The translations under genes and the position numbers were made by a program. 6,324 nt of DNA from Bacillus sp. (in: firmicutes) (GTDB lineage Bacteria > Bacillota > Bacilli > Bacillales > Cytobacillaceae): the NCBI GenBank assembly GCA_003457145.1, contig DMSR01000322.1, positions 185 to 6,508 on the forward strand. Direction: 5' to 3'. This document shows positions 1 to 5,224 of this stretch, piece by piece. Numbering within the stretch: position 1 is the first letter of the stretch; each line of letters starts with the position of its first letter. Under the pieces are notes generated by a model. It searched no databases, was not told where the DNA came from, and saw only the letters and a list, made by a program, of their open reading frames with translations.

Positions 1-42
1 AAAAGCCTGCAAATCCGGTGCAAAAGCCTGCAAATCCGGTGC
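1..42 (+). repeat. Perfect 21-bp tandem direct repeat, two copies
   Basis: Bases 1-21 and 22-42 are identical. Each unit is seven codons long and keeps the reading frame, encoding KPANPVQ twice. A degenerate third unit (reading MPGKQDAP) follows. The left edge of the window may cut a longer array. Perfect nucleotide identity suggests recent slippage or duplication within the tail of the coding sequence. Confidence 0.9.
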
Positions 43-335
43 AAATGCCAGGGAAGCAGGATGCACCAGGTCAAGTGAAGAAAACAGAACCTGAGCTGCC
101 AAAAGCAAAACCAGTTACCCCACCTGCTCCTGGTGTAGAAAAGAAGAATGACCGGGGACAGAATGGCAATTCCTATAACAGCCAAAGCAAAAATAATTAT
201 GAAAAAAAAGTTCAGCAAGTTGTCAAAAGCAAAAGCAGCAATAACGGACGACAGGTCAAAGAAGAAAGAAATCGTCTGAAGCAAGACAACAATGGGCATT
301 CTGGCAAGAGTAATGGGAATAGTAATAAAAAGTAA
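1..335 (+). CDS. rsgI: C-terminal tail of a low-complexity protein, probably anti-sigma-I factor RsgI (5' truncated by window edge)
   Basis: The open frame begins at base 3 and runs to a TAA at 333-335, giving about 110 visible residues, so the real start lies upstream of the window. A GTG at base 18 lies inside a repeat and has no ribosome binding site, so it is not a credible start. The visible part is very hydrophilic and rich in Lys, Pro, Asn, Gln and Ser. It begins with two copies of KPANPVQ and ends in an Asn/Ser/Gly/Lys-rich tail (NGNSNKK). It has no Cys or Trp, no membrane segment and no recognisable fold. The RsgI assignment rests on context. In B. subtilis, rsgI (membrane anti-sigma factor of the heat-responsive SigI) lies next to sspD near ktrD, as here, and RsgI proteins have low-complexity extracytoplasmic C-terminal tails. 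The conserved N-terminal domain is off-window, so another exported low-complexity protein remains possible. That this is coding sequence is well supported; the name is moderate. Confidence 0.6.
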   Translation, partial: KPANPVQKPANPVQMPGKQDAPGQVKKTEPELPKAKPVTPPAPGVEKKNDRGQNGNSYNSQSKNNYEKKVQQVVKSKSSNNGRQVKEERNRLKQDNNGHSGKSNGNSNKK

Positions 336-340
336 ATTTT

Positions 341-370
341 AAAGTCCGGAAAAGTATTTCCGGACTTTTT
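341..370. terminator. Bidirectional intrinsic terminator between rsgI tail and sspD
   Basis: A 12-bp perfect stem (AAAGTCCGGAAA at 341-352 with its complement at 357-368) closes a 4-base loop, AGTA. A T-run (366-370) follows on the plus strand. On the minus strand the stem is followed by an AT-rich tract with Ts. It starts five bases after the rsgI stop and ends 18 bases from the sspD stop, so it can end both convergent transcripts. Confidence 0.9.
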
Positions 371-388
371 CCATGTTTTATTTAGTTG

Positions 389-589
389 TTATTGCTGGTT
401 TTTGCCTGAAAGCTGTGCCTGCGCCTGCTGAACCAGCCTTTTTGTGATTTCTCCGCCAACTGATCCATTTGCTCTTGAAACAGTGTCAGAGCCTAAGCTT
501 ACACCAAATTCCTGTGCTATTTCATATTTTACCTGATCCAGATATTGTTCGATGCCCGGTACCAGTAATTTATTTGAACTTCTTGCCAT
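389..589 (-). CDS. sspD: Alpha/beta-type small acid-soluble spore protein, SspD-like
   Basis: The 66-residue protein is of the usual length for alpha/beta-type SASPs, which coat and protect DNA in the dormant spore core against UV, heat and chemicals and are degraded at germination as an amino acid source. Two family signatures are visible. One is the germination protease (GPR) site region YEIAQEFGV at about residues 22-30, where GPR cuts after the first Glu. The other is the DNA-binding segment around [15 protein letters not shown] near the C-terminus. The N-terminal [16 protein letters not shown] and the stretch [15 protein letters not shown] closely resemble my recollection of B. subtilis SspD, and the rsgI-sspD adjacency supports the same assignment. 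The ATG is preceded by AAGGAG at 600-605, ten bases upstream. As an alpha/beta SASP it should be expressed in the forespore under SigG. It is a single gene ending at the terminator shared with rsgI. Confidence 0.95.
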   Translation of the reverse strand: MARSSNKLLVPGIEQYLDQVKYEIAQEFGVSLGSDTVSRANGSVGGEITKRLVQQAQAQLSGKNQQ

Positions 590-635
590 CGTTTGTCAAC
601 TCCTTAAAGTGGGTTTGTACAGAGAGAACTCTGTA

Positions 636-664
636 TAAATAGTTTGGCTGTTATTCTCTCGTTC
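636..664 (-). promoter_or_regulatory. Candidate forespore (SigG-type) promoter of sspD
   Basis: On the minus strand, GAACG (664-660) and CTATTTA (642-636) are separated by 17 bases. They partly match the SigG pattern of G-rich -35 and CATnnTA-like -10 elements (four of five and about four of six defined positions). A start near base 630 would give a leader of about 40 bases ending in AAGGAG. SigG control is expected for the family, but the element match is imperfect and the exact site is uncertain. A GAATA a few bases downstream offers an alternative -35. Confidence 0.28.
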
Positions 665-730
665 ATGAATGGTAATGTTTTTAAGTGATGGGTAATATAT
701 GTACCGTTTTTAATATTGTCCTGGTGAGGC

Positions 731-736
731 TATAAT
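731..736 (+). promoter_or_regulatory. Candidate distal -10 element of ktrD
   Basis: TATAAT at 731-736 is a perfect SigA -10 hexamer. With 17-base spacing the -35 position reads TTTTAA, which is weak, and there is no TGn extension. If used, transcription would start near base 743 and give ktrD a leader of about 225 bases. A small AT-rich hairpin followed by five Ts (744-762) would lie at the very 5' end of that RNA. Confidence 0.3.
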
Positions 737-913
737 GTAGAATATCTTTAATAAAGATTTTTCGGTGAAGTTGTCTTGTAGAATGCAATTACCCCCTCGT
801 TTAATTGGTTTTTGATCGTTCTAAGCCAAGAATTCATTAGAAATCGTAAAGTTCAAAAGCTTTTTATAGCCAAAGCAAAAAAGGTTACTTTAGGAAAAAA
901 CTTTATTATTCTT

Positions 914-943
914 TTGATATTCTTTATCATAGTAATGTATATG
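914..943 (+). promoter_or_regulatory. Candidate proximal SigA promoter of ktrD
   Basis: TTGATA (914-919) and TATATG (938-943) each match four of six SigA consensus positions and are 18 bases apart. Transcription would start near base 950, only about 18 bases before the ATG, leaving room for the AAGGA at 956-960 but little leader. It competes with the more distal TATAAT as the ktrD promoter. Confidence 0.35.
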
Positions 944-967
944 AAATAGGCCTGAAAGGAATCTATT

Positions 968-2323
968 ATGTGGAGTAACTTAAAGAGGAATTTAAACAAG
1001 CTAAGCCCTGCGCAACTAATTGTCTCGTATTACTTAATTGCCGTTGTAGTAGCAATGAGTTTATTGAGCATGCCAGTTGCTATTCAGCCAGGGGCAAAAT
1101 GGTCATTTTTAGATGCTTTATTCACTGCTGCCAGCGCAGTCAGCGTAACAGGTTTAACGGTGGTTCCTACGAGTGAAACCTTTACTGTACCTGGAATTTT
1201 CATATTGATGTTCGTATTGCAATTTGGCGGAATTGGCATTATGACATTGGGTACTTTTTTTTGGCTTATATTGCGAAAGAAAATCGGGCTTACAGAACGC
1301 AGGCTAATCATGACCGATCAGAATCAGACAAATATGTCTGGCTTAGTAAAATTATTAAAAGAAATCCTTGTAATCATTGTTTTAATTGAGATTCTCGGTT
1401 CGATTATTCTTGGAGTGTATTTTCTTAAATTCTTTCCGACATGGCAGGAGGCTTTCCTGCAAGGAATGTTTGCTTCAGTGAGCGCAACAACAAATGCAGG
1501 CTTTGATATCACAGGAGCCTCACTGATCCCTTTTGCTAATGATTATTTCGTACAGAGCATCAATATTGTCTTACTTACCCTGGGTGCAATTGGTTTTCCA
1601 GTGCTAATTGAATTAAAAGGATTTTTATTAAGAAGGAATAAAAAAGCTGCTTTTCCCTTCTCTCTCTATACCAAACTAACGACACTCACCTTCTTTGGTT
1701 TGCTCCTGTTCGGAGCAATTGCCATATTCAGCTTTGAAATAAATCTTTTTTTTGCTGATAAAACTTGGCATGAAGCATTCTTTTATTCATTATTCCAGTC
1801 AGCAACAACCAGGAATGGCGGGCTTGCTACTATGGATATAAGTGACTTTTCTGATCCAACACTGCTGCTTATGTCTGCTTTAATGTTCATCGGTGCATCT
1901 CCTAGCTCCGTTGGAGGTGGAATCCGGACGACCACATTTGCTTTGAACCTGTTGTTCCTCTACCATTTTGCTCGTGGCAGGCGATCGGTCAAAATATTTA
2001 AAAGAGAACTGCATCCAGAGGATGTTATTAAGGCGCTTGTAGTCTCAATTATGGCGGTGCTGATTTGCTTTTTTGCGGTCATAATCTTGATGATGTCTGA
2101 GAACCAGCCATTGATGGCAATCATATTTGAGGTTGCATCAGCTTTTGGAACAACCGGTTTGTCAATGGGGATTACCTCTGAGCTGTCACCATTTGGAAAA
2201 ATCGTCATCATCATCTTAATGTTTATTGGCCGTGTAGGTGTCATTTCGTTCCTGTTGATTATCGGCGGAAAAACACCTAAGGAAAGTATTCATTATCCAA
2301 AGGAAAGAGTAATCATTGGCTAA
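968..2323 (+). CDS. ktrD: Ktr potassium uptake system membrane subunit (KtrB/KtrD type)
   Basis: This 451-residue polytopic protein belongs to the TrkH/KtrB superfamily, whose members form the K+-conducting pore and are gated by a cytosolic KtrA/KtrC ring that binds nucleotides and c-di-AMP. All four pseudo-repeat pore loops are visible with their selectivity glycines: SVTGL (G62), TTNAGF (G178), TTRNGG (G285) and GTTGL (G397). The Gly/Ser-rich intramembrane gate loop SPSSVGGGIRTTT (311-323) and the conserved gate Arg in the last helix (FIGRVG, R422) are also present. The length fits the family (about 445-455). The start ATG has AAGGA seven bases upstream, and the N-terminal KLSPAQLIV is typical. 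No KtrA/KtrC gene is adjacent. That suits the KtrCD system, whose genes are unlinked in B. subtilis, and neighbouring sspD and a YkrP-like acyltransferase agree with the B. subtilis ktrD (ykrM) locus. The family is certain; the D over B assignment is probable. It is a single gene ending at the terminator at 2380-2407. Confidence 0.93.
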   Translation: MWSNLKRNLNKLSPAQLIVSYYLIAVVVAMSLLSMPVAIQPGAKWSFLDALFTAASAVSVTGLTVVPTSETFTVPGIFILMFVLQFGGIGIMTLGTFFWLILRKKIGLTERRLIMTDQNQTNMSGLVKLLKEILVIIVLIEILGSIILGVYFLKFFPTWQEAFLQGMFASVSATTNAGFDITGASLIPFANDYFVQSINIVLLTLGAIGFPVLIELKGFLLRRNKKAAFPFSLYTKLTTLTFFGLLLFGAIAIFSFEINLFFADKTWHEAFFYSLFQSATTRNGGLATMDISDFSDPTLLLMSALMFIGASPSSVGGGIRTTTFALNLLFLYHFARGRRSVKIFKRELHPEDVIKALVVSIMAVLICFFAVIILMMSENQPLMAIIFEVASAFGTTGLSMGITSELSPFGKIVIIILMFIGRVGVISFLLIIGGKTPKESIHYPKERVIIG

Positions 2324-2379
2324 GCAATGCTGCCATTTCGGAAAAATTCTAACTAGTCTTTTCGAAAATTATATGGAGA

Positions 2380-2407
2380 AAATCCGGGAATAATCCCGGA
2401 TTTTTTT
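2380..2407. terminator. Intrinsic terminator after ktrD, probably bidirectional
   Basis: A 10-bp perfect stem (AAATCCGGGA at 2380-2389, complement at 2394-2403) closes an ATAA loop and is followed by seven Ts (2401-2407) on the plus strand. The minus strand reads the same hairpin followed by a shorter T-run, so it can also stop transcripts of the convergent DUF3905 gene, whose stop codon is about 50 bases away. Confidence 0.9.
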
Positions 2408-2459
2408 GTTGCATCTGACAGAGTTTATTGGTTAACCGCAAGGTAGTTCAGTAAGTCAT

Positions 2460-2807
2460 TCAGTCCTGCCCCTTGCTGACATCTTTTGTCGGGTGCATAA
2501 ATGGATAGCCCTGCGGCTTTCGCTTCTCCTCAAGCAATTCTCTGTTCTCAGCTGTATTCCAGCCGATGTCGTTTGTTGGATGTATCCATTCGTCTCCCGA
2601 CATGATTTCTGGGTCTGTTTCATCTGACCAGTTTTCCAATGGAGAATTCGGGGATGCATATTTGCTGTCCCCGATAATAACACCATGTTCATTCTCGAAT
2701 GGAGCCTTCATTTCAATGCCCGCTTTCTTAAAGCTCGGGGCATTCACTTGGTGTGGCAGGGTTTCCTCAATATCCAAAGGTTTAAGGCTTGGGTTCTTGT
2801 CAGTCAT
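2460..2807 (-). CDS. DUF3905 family protein of unknown function
   Basis: This 115-residue acidic, hydrophilic protein has no signal peptide or membrane helix, so it is probably cytosolic or in the spore. It matches my recollection of the DUF3905 family, found in Bacillaceae, in the block from HQVNAPSFKKAG (about residues 19-30) through NEHGVIIGDSKYASPNSPL (39-57) to SDETDPEIMSGDEWIHPTND (61-80) and IGWNTAENREL. The many fixed Pro, Trp, Asp and Gly residues suggest an irregular, conserved surface; I see no catalytic motif. The ATG is preceded by a near-perfect AAGGAGGA at 2813-2820, five bases away, so translation should be strong. It is divergent from the two small spore-type genes starting at 2943 and convergent with ktrD. 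A sporulation role is only an inference from this neighbourhood and the family's apparent restriction to spore formers. Confidence 0.88.
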   Translation of the reverse strand: MTDKNPSLKPLDIEETLPHQVNAPSFKKAGIEMKAPFENEHGVIIGDSKYASPNSPLENWSDETDPEIMSGDEWIHPTNDIGWNTAENRELLEEKRKPQGYPFMHPTKDVSKGQD

Positions 2808-2866
2808 AACGATCCTCCTTTTATTGTTATTTTTTGTCCAATCCGGTTTTTTATTAGAAATTCCAT

Positions 2867-2895
2867 TTGTAAAATTAGGTAATGAAACGTATACA
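2867..2895 (+). promoter_or_regulatory. Candidate promoter for the two small basic-protein genes
   Basis: TTGTAA (2867-2872) and TATACA (2890-2895) are 17 bases apart and each match four of six SigA positions. The same stretch also holds GTATA (2889-2893) followed by GTGAAAAATA (2912-2921), which resembles forespore sigma elements but with spacing about two bases too long. Either could serve the gene starting at 2943. I cannot decide between them from sequence alone. Confidence 0.25.
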
Positions 2896-2942
2896 TAGCG
2901 AACCGTGAATTGTGAAAAATAAGAACTGTGGAGGTGGGAAAA

Positions 2943-3104
2943 ATGGCTAAAAGGAAGGCAGAAAGAAATGCTTTAGCTAAATACACAAACACACCTAAGA
3001 AAAATGTGCAGGAGACTGAATTCGCTGCCGAATTTACATCTGGTGAGGATACAATGAAATTTGCGAACAGGAATTCAAAGCAAGGCAGGAAAGGAAGAGC
3101 ATGA
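2943..3104 (+). CDS. Small basic protein with a GPR-like site, putative gamma-type-like spore protein
   Basis: This 53-residue ORF starts with ATG six bases after a strong GGAGGTG (2930-2936). The product is basic, rich in Lys, Arg, Asn and Ala, with no Cys, Trp or membrane segment: a KRKAERNALAKY N-terminus, a central TEFAAEF (about residues 25-31) and a KQGRKGRA tail. TEFAAEF closely matches the sequence cut by the germination protease GPR in small acid-soluble spore proteins (T-E-F/I-A-x-E-F). The following FANRNSKQGRKG loosely recalls the N/Q-rich repeats of gamma-type SASP (SspE). I infer a minor spore-core protein used as an amino acid store. It is shorter and less Gln-rich than classical SspE, so it may be a distinct family. 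Its stop overlaps the start of the next gene (ATGA). The strong ribosome binding site, the coupled partner and the terminator beyond it support a real gene. Confidence 0.75.
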   Translation: MAKRKAERNALAKYTNTPKKNVQETEFAAEFTSGEDTMKFANRNSKQGRKGRA

Positions 3105-3241
3105 TGAAGAAGCGTGCTGAAAGACATCAAAAGCCATATAACGTTGAATTCGGAATGGAGTTTGGCGATATGAATGCTAGCAAGCTGTATGAAATACCGT
3201 TTGCTGGCAAAAAAACAAAAGAAAACAAAAAAGAAAAATAA
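3101..3241 (+). CDS. Small basic protein, related to the preceding spore-type gene
   Basis: This 46-residue ORF starts at the ATGA that overlaps the previous stop, with GGAAG a few bases upstream; a second ATG follows at once (3104), so the exact start is ambiguous by one codon. Both proteins open with a Lys/Arg-rich stretch (KKRAERHQK here, AKRKAERNA in the neighbour) and then carry a paired Glu-Phe motif, here VEFGMEFGD (about residues 15-23) against TEFAAEF, so I read the two as distant paralogues. The centre NASKLYEIPFAGK is not recognised and the tail is almost all Lys, Glu and Asn. If EFGMEF is a GPR site it is degenerate. Translational coupling with the upstream gene and the terminator eight bases after the stop indicate a two-gene operon. 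Spore localisation is an inference. Confidence 0.7.
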   Translation: MMKKRAERHQKPYNVEFGMEFGDMNASKLYEIPFAGKKTKENKKEK

Positions 3242-3248
3242 ATGACAA

Positions 3249-3281
3249 AAGCCGGCAATTAAGCCGGCTTAATATTTTTTT
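3249..3281. terminator. Intrinsic terminator overlapping the 3' end of the radical SAM gene
   Basis: An 8-bp GC-rich stem (AAGCCGGC 3249-3256, complement 3263-3270) with a six-base loop is followed by AATA and seven Ts (3275-3281) on the plus strand, ending the two-small-gene transcript. On the minus strand the same hairpin contains the final Lys-Pro-Ala codons and the stop of the radical SAM gene and is followed by TTTTG, so it can also act for that gene. Confidence 0.82.
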
Positions 3282-5019
3282 CAAAGAATGTGAAGAAATC
3301 GGGTCTTTCGATTTTTGGGTCGAAATAGACCAGTAAATAAGAAGGAGATTTGACAAGCACTCCCGTTTCCTTATACTGCTCAATGTCAAATGAGATTTCC
3401 TCAATTAAGGTGTGTTTATAAAGGTCTTTTTCAGTAATTTTCAACTGGACAAACCGGGAACCAAGCACTGTCGGATTCTGTATGATTCCCCGGTAGATTT
3501 CGGATCTTTGCTGTTTGTCCGACTGCATCTCCCACCATGGCTTCCTTGGCTTATATTTCATGCTGGCCAGATAATCATACTTCATTAAGCTTTGAATGAT
3601 ATCAAGGTCGGCTGTACCCTTTTTCTTAAGGAAATCGAATAATCTTTTGAATAAGTCTTCCAGTTGATGGCCAATCCTTGACCAGCCTTTCTGTTCCCAA
3701 TAGGATCCAAACTCCTGAAAGAAATCAAACGGAGTTGGGAATACCTTAGTGACAAGGTATTCGAGCGTCCTGTCCATTCGGTGGTCATTCCAGTACTTTT
3801 CAAGAACATCTTCTACCTGTTTGATTTTAATGATGTCATTGAAATCAAGGACATTGTTACCTAAAATCTCGTATGGGGAATGATCCATATAAATATAGTC
3901 ATGCTGATCGGCTCTTAGCCTTAACCCTGTCCCTCGCAGCATTTTCAGGAAACCTAACTGCAATTCCTCTGGTCTCATTGCGAATACATCATTAAAAGTC
4001 TTCTTGAAGGAATGGTAGTCTTCCTCTGGCAAACCGGCAATTAAGTCCAAATGCTGATCAATTTTGCCGCCTTCCTTTACCATAGTAACGGTGCGCTTGA
4101 GCTTTTCAAAGTTCTGTTTCCTCATAACCAGCTCATTTGTATAATCGTTCGTTGATTGAACACCAATTTCGAAGCGGAATAAGCCGGCGGGAGCTTCTTG
4201 ATTCAAGAATTCGATTACCTCTGGCCTCATAATATCGGCCGTTATTTCAAATTGGAATACTGTGCCTGGCAAATGCTCGTCAATCAGGAATCTAAACATT
4301 TCCATCGCATAGCTGCGGCTGATATTGAATGTCCTGTCCACAAATTTCAGCGTTTTCGCTCCATTAGCCATCAAATAGCGAATATCATCCTTTATCTTCT
4401 CCCTGTCAAAATAACGGACACCCACTTCAATGGAAGAAAGGCAAAACTGGCAGCTGAAAGGGCAGCCTCGGCTTGTTTCGATATAAGTTACTCGTTTGGA
4501 AAGGTGCGGAACATCTTCTGCAAATCGATACGGGGATGGCAGCTCCTTTAAGTCCAGCTTATTCTGTTGAGGATTTAACTGGATTCTGTCATTTATCCTG
4601 AAAGCTATACCAGGTACTGAGGTAAAATCGTTGCTGCTTTGGATTTCAAGCAGTAACTGCTTGAAAGTCTGTTCTCCTTCCCCTATGACAATGAAGTCAA
4701 ATTCCTCAACCTCTTTCATCCAGTCGGTAACATCATAGGTGACCTCTGGACCGCCTGCGACAATTTTTATTGATGAATCAATCTTTTTGATCATTTTGAT
4801 CACTTTAATGGTCTCTTCAATATTCCAGATGTAGCAGCTGAACCCAATTACACTCGGCTTCCTTTGGATTAGGTCGGTCACAATATTGATGATTGGATCT
4901 TTGATCGTATACTCAGTAAGCTCAATATCAAACTCCGGGTATGCGTATGACTTTAAATAACGGATTGCAAGATTTGTGTGTATATATTTCGCGTTAAGCG
5001 TGGTCAAAACGATATTCAT
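3259..5019 (-). CDS. Cobalamin-binding-fold radical SAM protein with DUF4080 C-terminal domain
   Basis: This 586-residue cytosolic protein has three parts. An N-terminal Rossmann-like B12-binding-type domain (about 1-135) contains NAKYIHTNLAIRYL, VAGGPEVT (87-94) and GEGEQTF (113-119). A radical SAM barrel (about 175-370) carries the [4Fe-4S] ligands in CPFSCQFC (C186, C190, C193). A C-terminal region (about 375-580), of the kind called DUF4080 as I recall, completes it. Such enzymes cleave S-adenosylmethionine reductively to a 5'-deoxyadenosyl radical or use it with methylcobalamin for methyl transfer; the substrate of this subfamily is unknown to me. The cobalamin domain lacks the DxHxxG histidine motif, so if it binds B12 it does so without that ligand. 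The ATG has AAGGAG nine bases upstream. The gene stands alone, with its own promoter candidate at 5067 and a terminator separating it from the acyltransferase upstream. No maturase, precursor peptide or biosynthetic cluster is adjacent. Confidence 0.93.
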   Translation of the reverse strand: MNIVLTTLNAKYIHTNLAIRYLKSYAYPEFDIELTEYTIKDPIINIVTDLIQRKPSVIGFSCYIWNIEETIKVIKMIKKIDSSIKIVAGGPEVTYDVTDWMKEVEEFDFIVIGEGEQTFKQLLLEIQSSNDFTSVPGIAFRINDRIQLNPQQNKLDLKELPSPYRFAEDVPHLSKRVTYIETSRGCPFSCQFCLSSIEVGVRYFDREKIKDDIRYLMANGAKTLKFVDRTFNISRSYAMEMFRFLIDEHLPGTVFQFEITADIMRPEVIEFLNQEAPAGLFRFEIGVQSTNDYTNELVMRKQNFEKLKRTVTMVKEGGKIDQHLDLIAGLPEEDYHSFKKTFNDVFAMRPEELQLGFLKMLRGTGLRLRADQHDYIYMDHSPYEILGNNVLDFNDIIKIKQVEDVLEKYWNDHRMDRTLEYLVTKVFPTPFDFFQEFGSYWEQKGWSRIGHQLEDLFKRLFDFLKKKGTADLDIIQSLMKYDYLASMKYKPRKPWWEMQSDKQQRSEIYRGIIQNPTVLGSRFVQLKITEKDLYKHTLIEEISFDIEQYKETGVLVKSPSYLLVYFDPKIERPDFFTFFEKNIKPA

Positions 5020-5066
5020 TTAGGGTATCTCCTTATTTTAAAAGTCCAGCAGTAAATCAACTTTTA

Positions 5067-5072
5067 ATTATA
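5067..5072 (-). promoter_or_regulatory. -10 element of the radical SAM gene
   Basis: A perfect TATAAT is read on the minus strand at 5072-5067. The -35 position about 17-18 bases upstream (near 5090-5095) reads CTGTCC or TGTCCT, a weak match; a better TTGTCT is only nine bases away, too close. A start near 5060 would give a leader of about 40 bases before the ATG at 5019. Its place after the acyltransferase terminator fits an independent promoter. Confidence 0.5.
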
Positions 5073-5153
5073 TCTCAGTTTAGACAAAAAGGACAGATGA
5101 AATCCCTCGTCTCGTTTTTTATGTAATAATTTCTGCCGAAGCAAAAAAACTGC

Positions 5154-5181
5154 AAAAAAGAGCCATTCTGGTAAATGGCTC
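5154..5181 (-). terminator. Intrinsic terminator of the acyltransferase gene
   Basis: On the minus strand the stem GAGCCATT (5181-5174) pairs with AATGGCTC (5167-5160) across a six-base loop, followed at once by six Ts (complement of 5154-5159). It lies about 44 bases past the acyltransferase stop and separates that gene from the radical SAM gene on the same strand. The plus strand lacks a T-run after the hairpin. Confidence 0.9.
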
Positions 5182-5224
5182 CTAGATAACATTGTTTTCG
5201 CGATTTTTTAGTTGCATGCTGCGA

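Larger units (their letters stand above)
590..967. other. Gene-free divergent control region between sspD and ktrD
   Basis: I find no credible gene on either strand in these 378 AT-rich bases. The left part holds the sspD ribosome binding site, a short hairpin (618-635) and a candidate SigG promoter. The right part holds a perfect TATAAT at 731-736 and a second promoter candidate at 914-943 for ktrD. A weak nested pairing is possible at 847-892 (TAAAGT with ACTTTA, enclosing GCTTT with AAAGC). I do not recognise the conserved core of the ydaO-type c-di-AMP riboswitch, which controls some other Bacillus potassium transporters, nor any tRNA or other structured RNA. In B. subtilis, ykrK and htpX fall in this interval as I recall; no remnant of them is visible. 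Confidence 0.6.

Noticed and set aside
18..335. GTG at base 18 as the true start of a 105-residue protein
   Set aside because: It lies within a tandem repeat, has no ribosome binding site, and the frame is open to the window edge; the gene is truncated, not short.
744..762. AT-rich hairpin ATCTTT/AAAGAT with T-run as an intrinsic terminator or attenuator
   Set aside because: The stem is only six AT-dominated pairs with a three-base loop, too weak to call as a terminator; kept only as part of the ktrD leader discussion.
968..2323. Reading the Ktr subunit as part of a ktrAB operon
   Set aside because: No regulator gene with a nucleotide-binding RCK domain lies next to it, and terminators and other genes flank it on both sides.
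2566..2898. 110-residue plus-strand ORF opposite the DUF3905 gene
   Set aside because: It is antisense to a recognisable family member and covers its ribosome binding site; no support of its own.
2804..3130. 108-residue minus-strand ORF with hydrophobic N-terminus across the small genes
   Set aside because: It overlaps antisense to the two small genes with the strong ribosome binding site and terminator; its hydrophobicity follows from the complement of Lys/Glu-rich codons.
4198..4551. 117-residue plus-strand ORF inside the radical SAM gene
   Set aside because: It lies wholly antisense to a well-supported gene, has no family signature and no clear ribosome binding site; it is a shadow frame.
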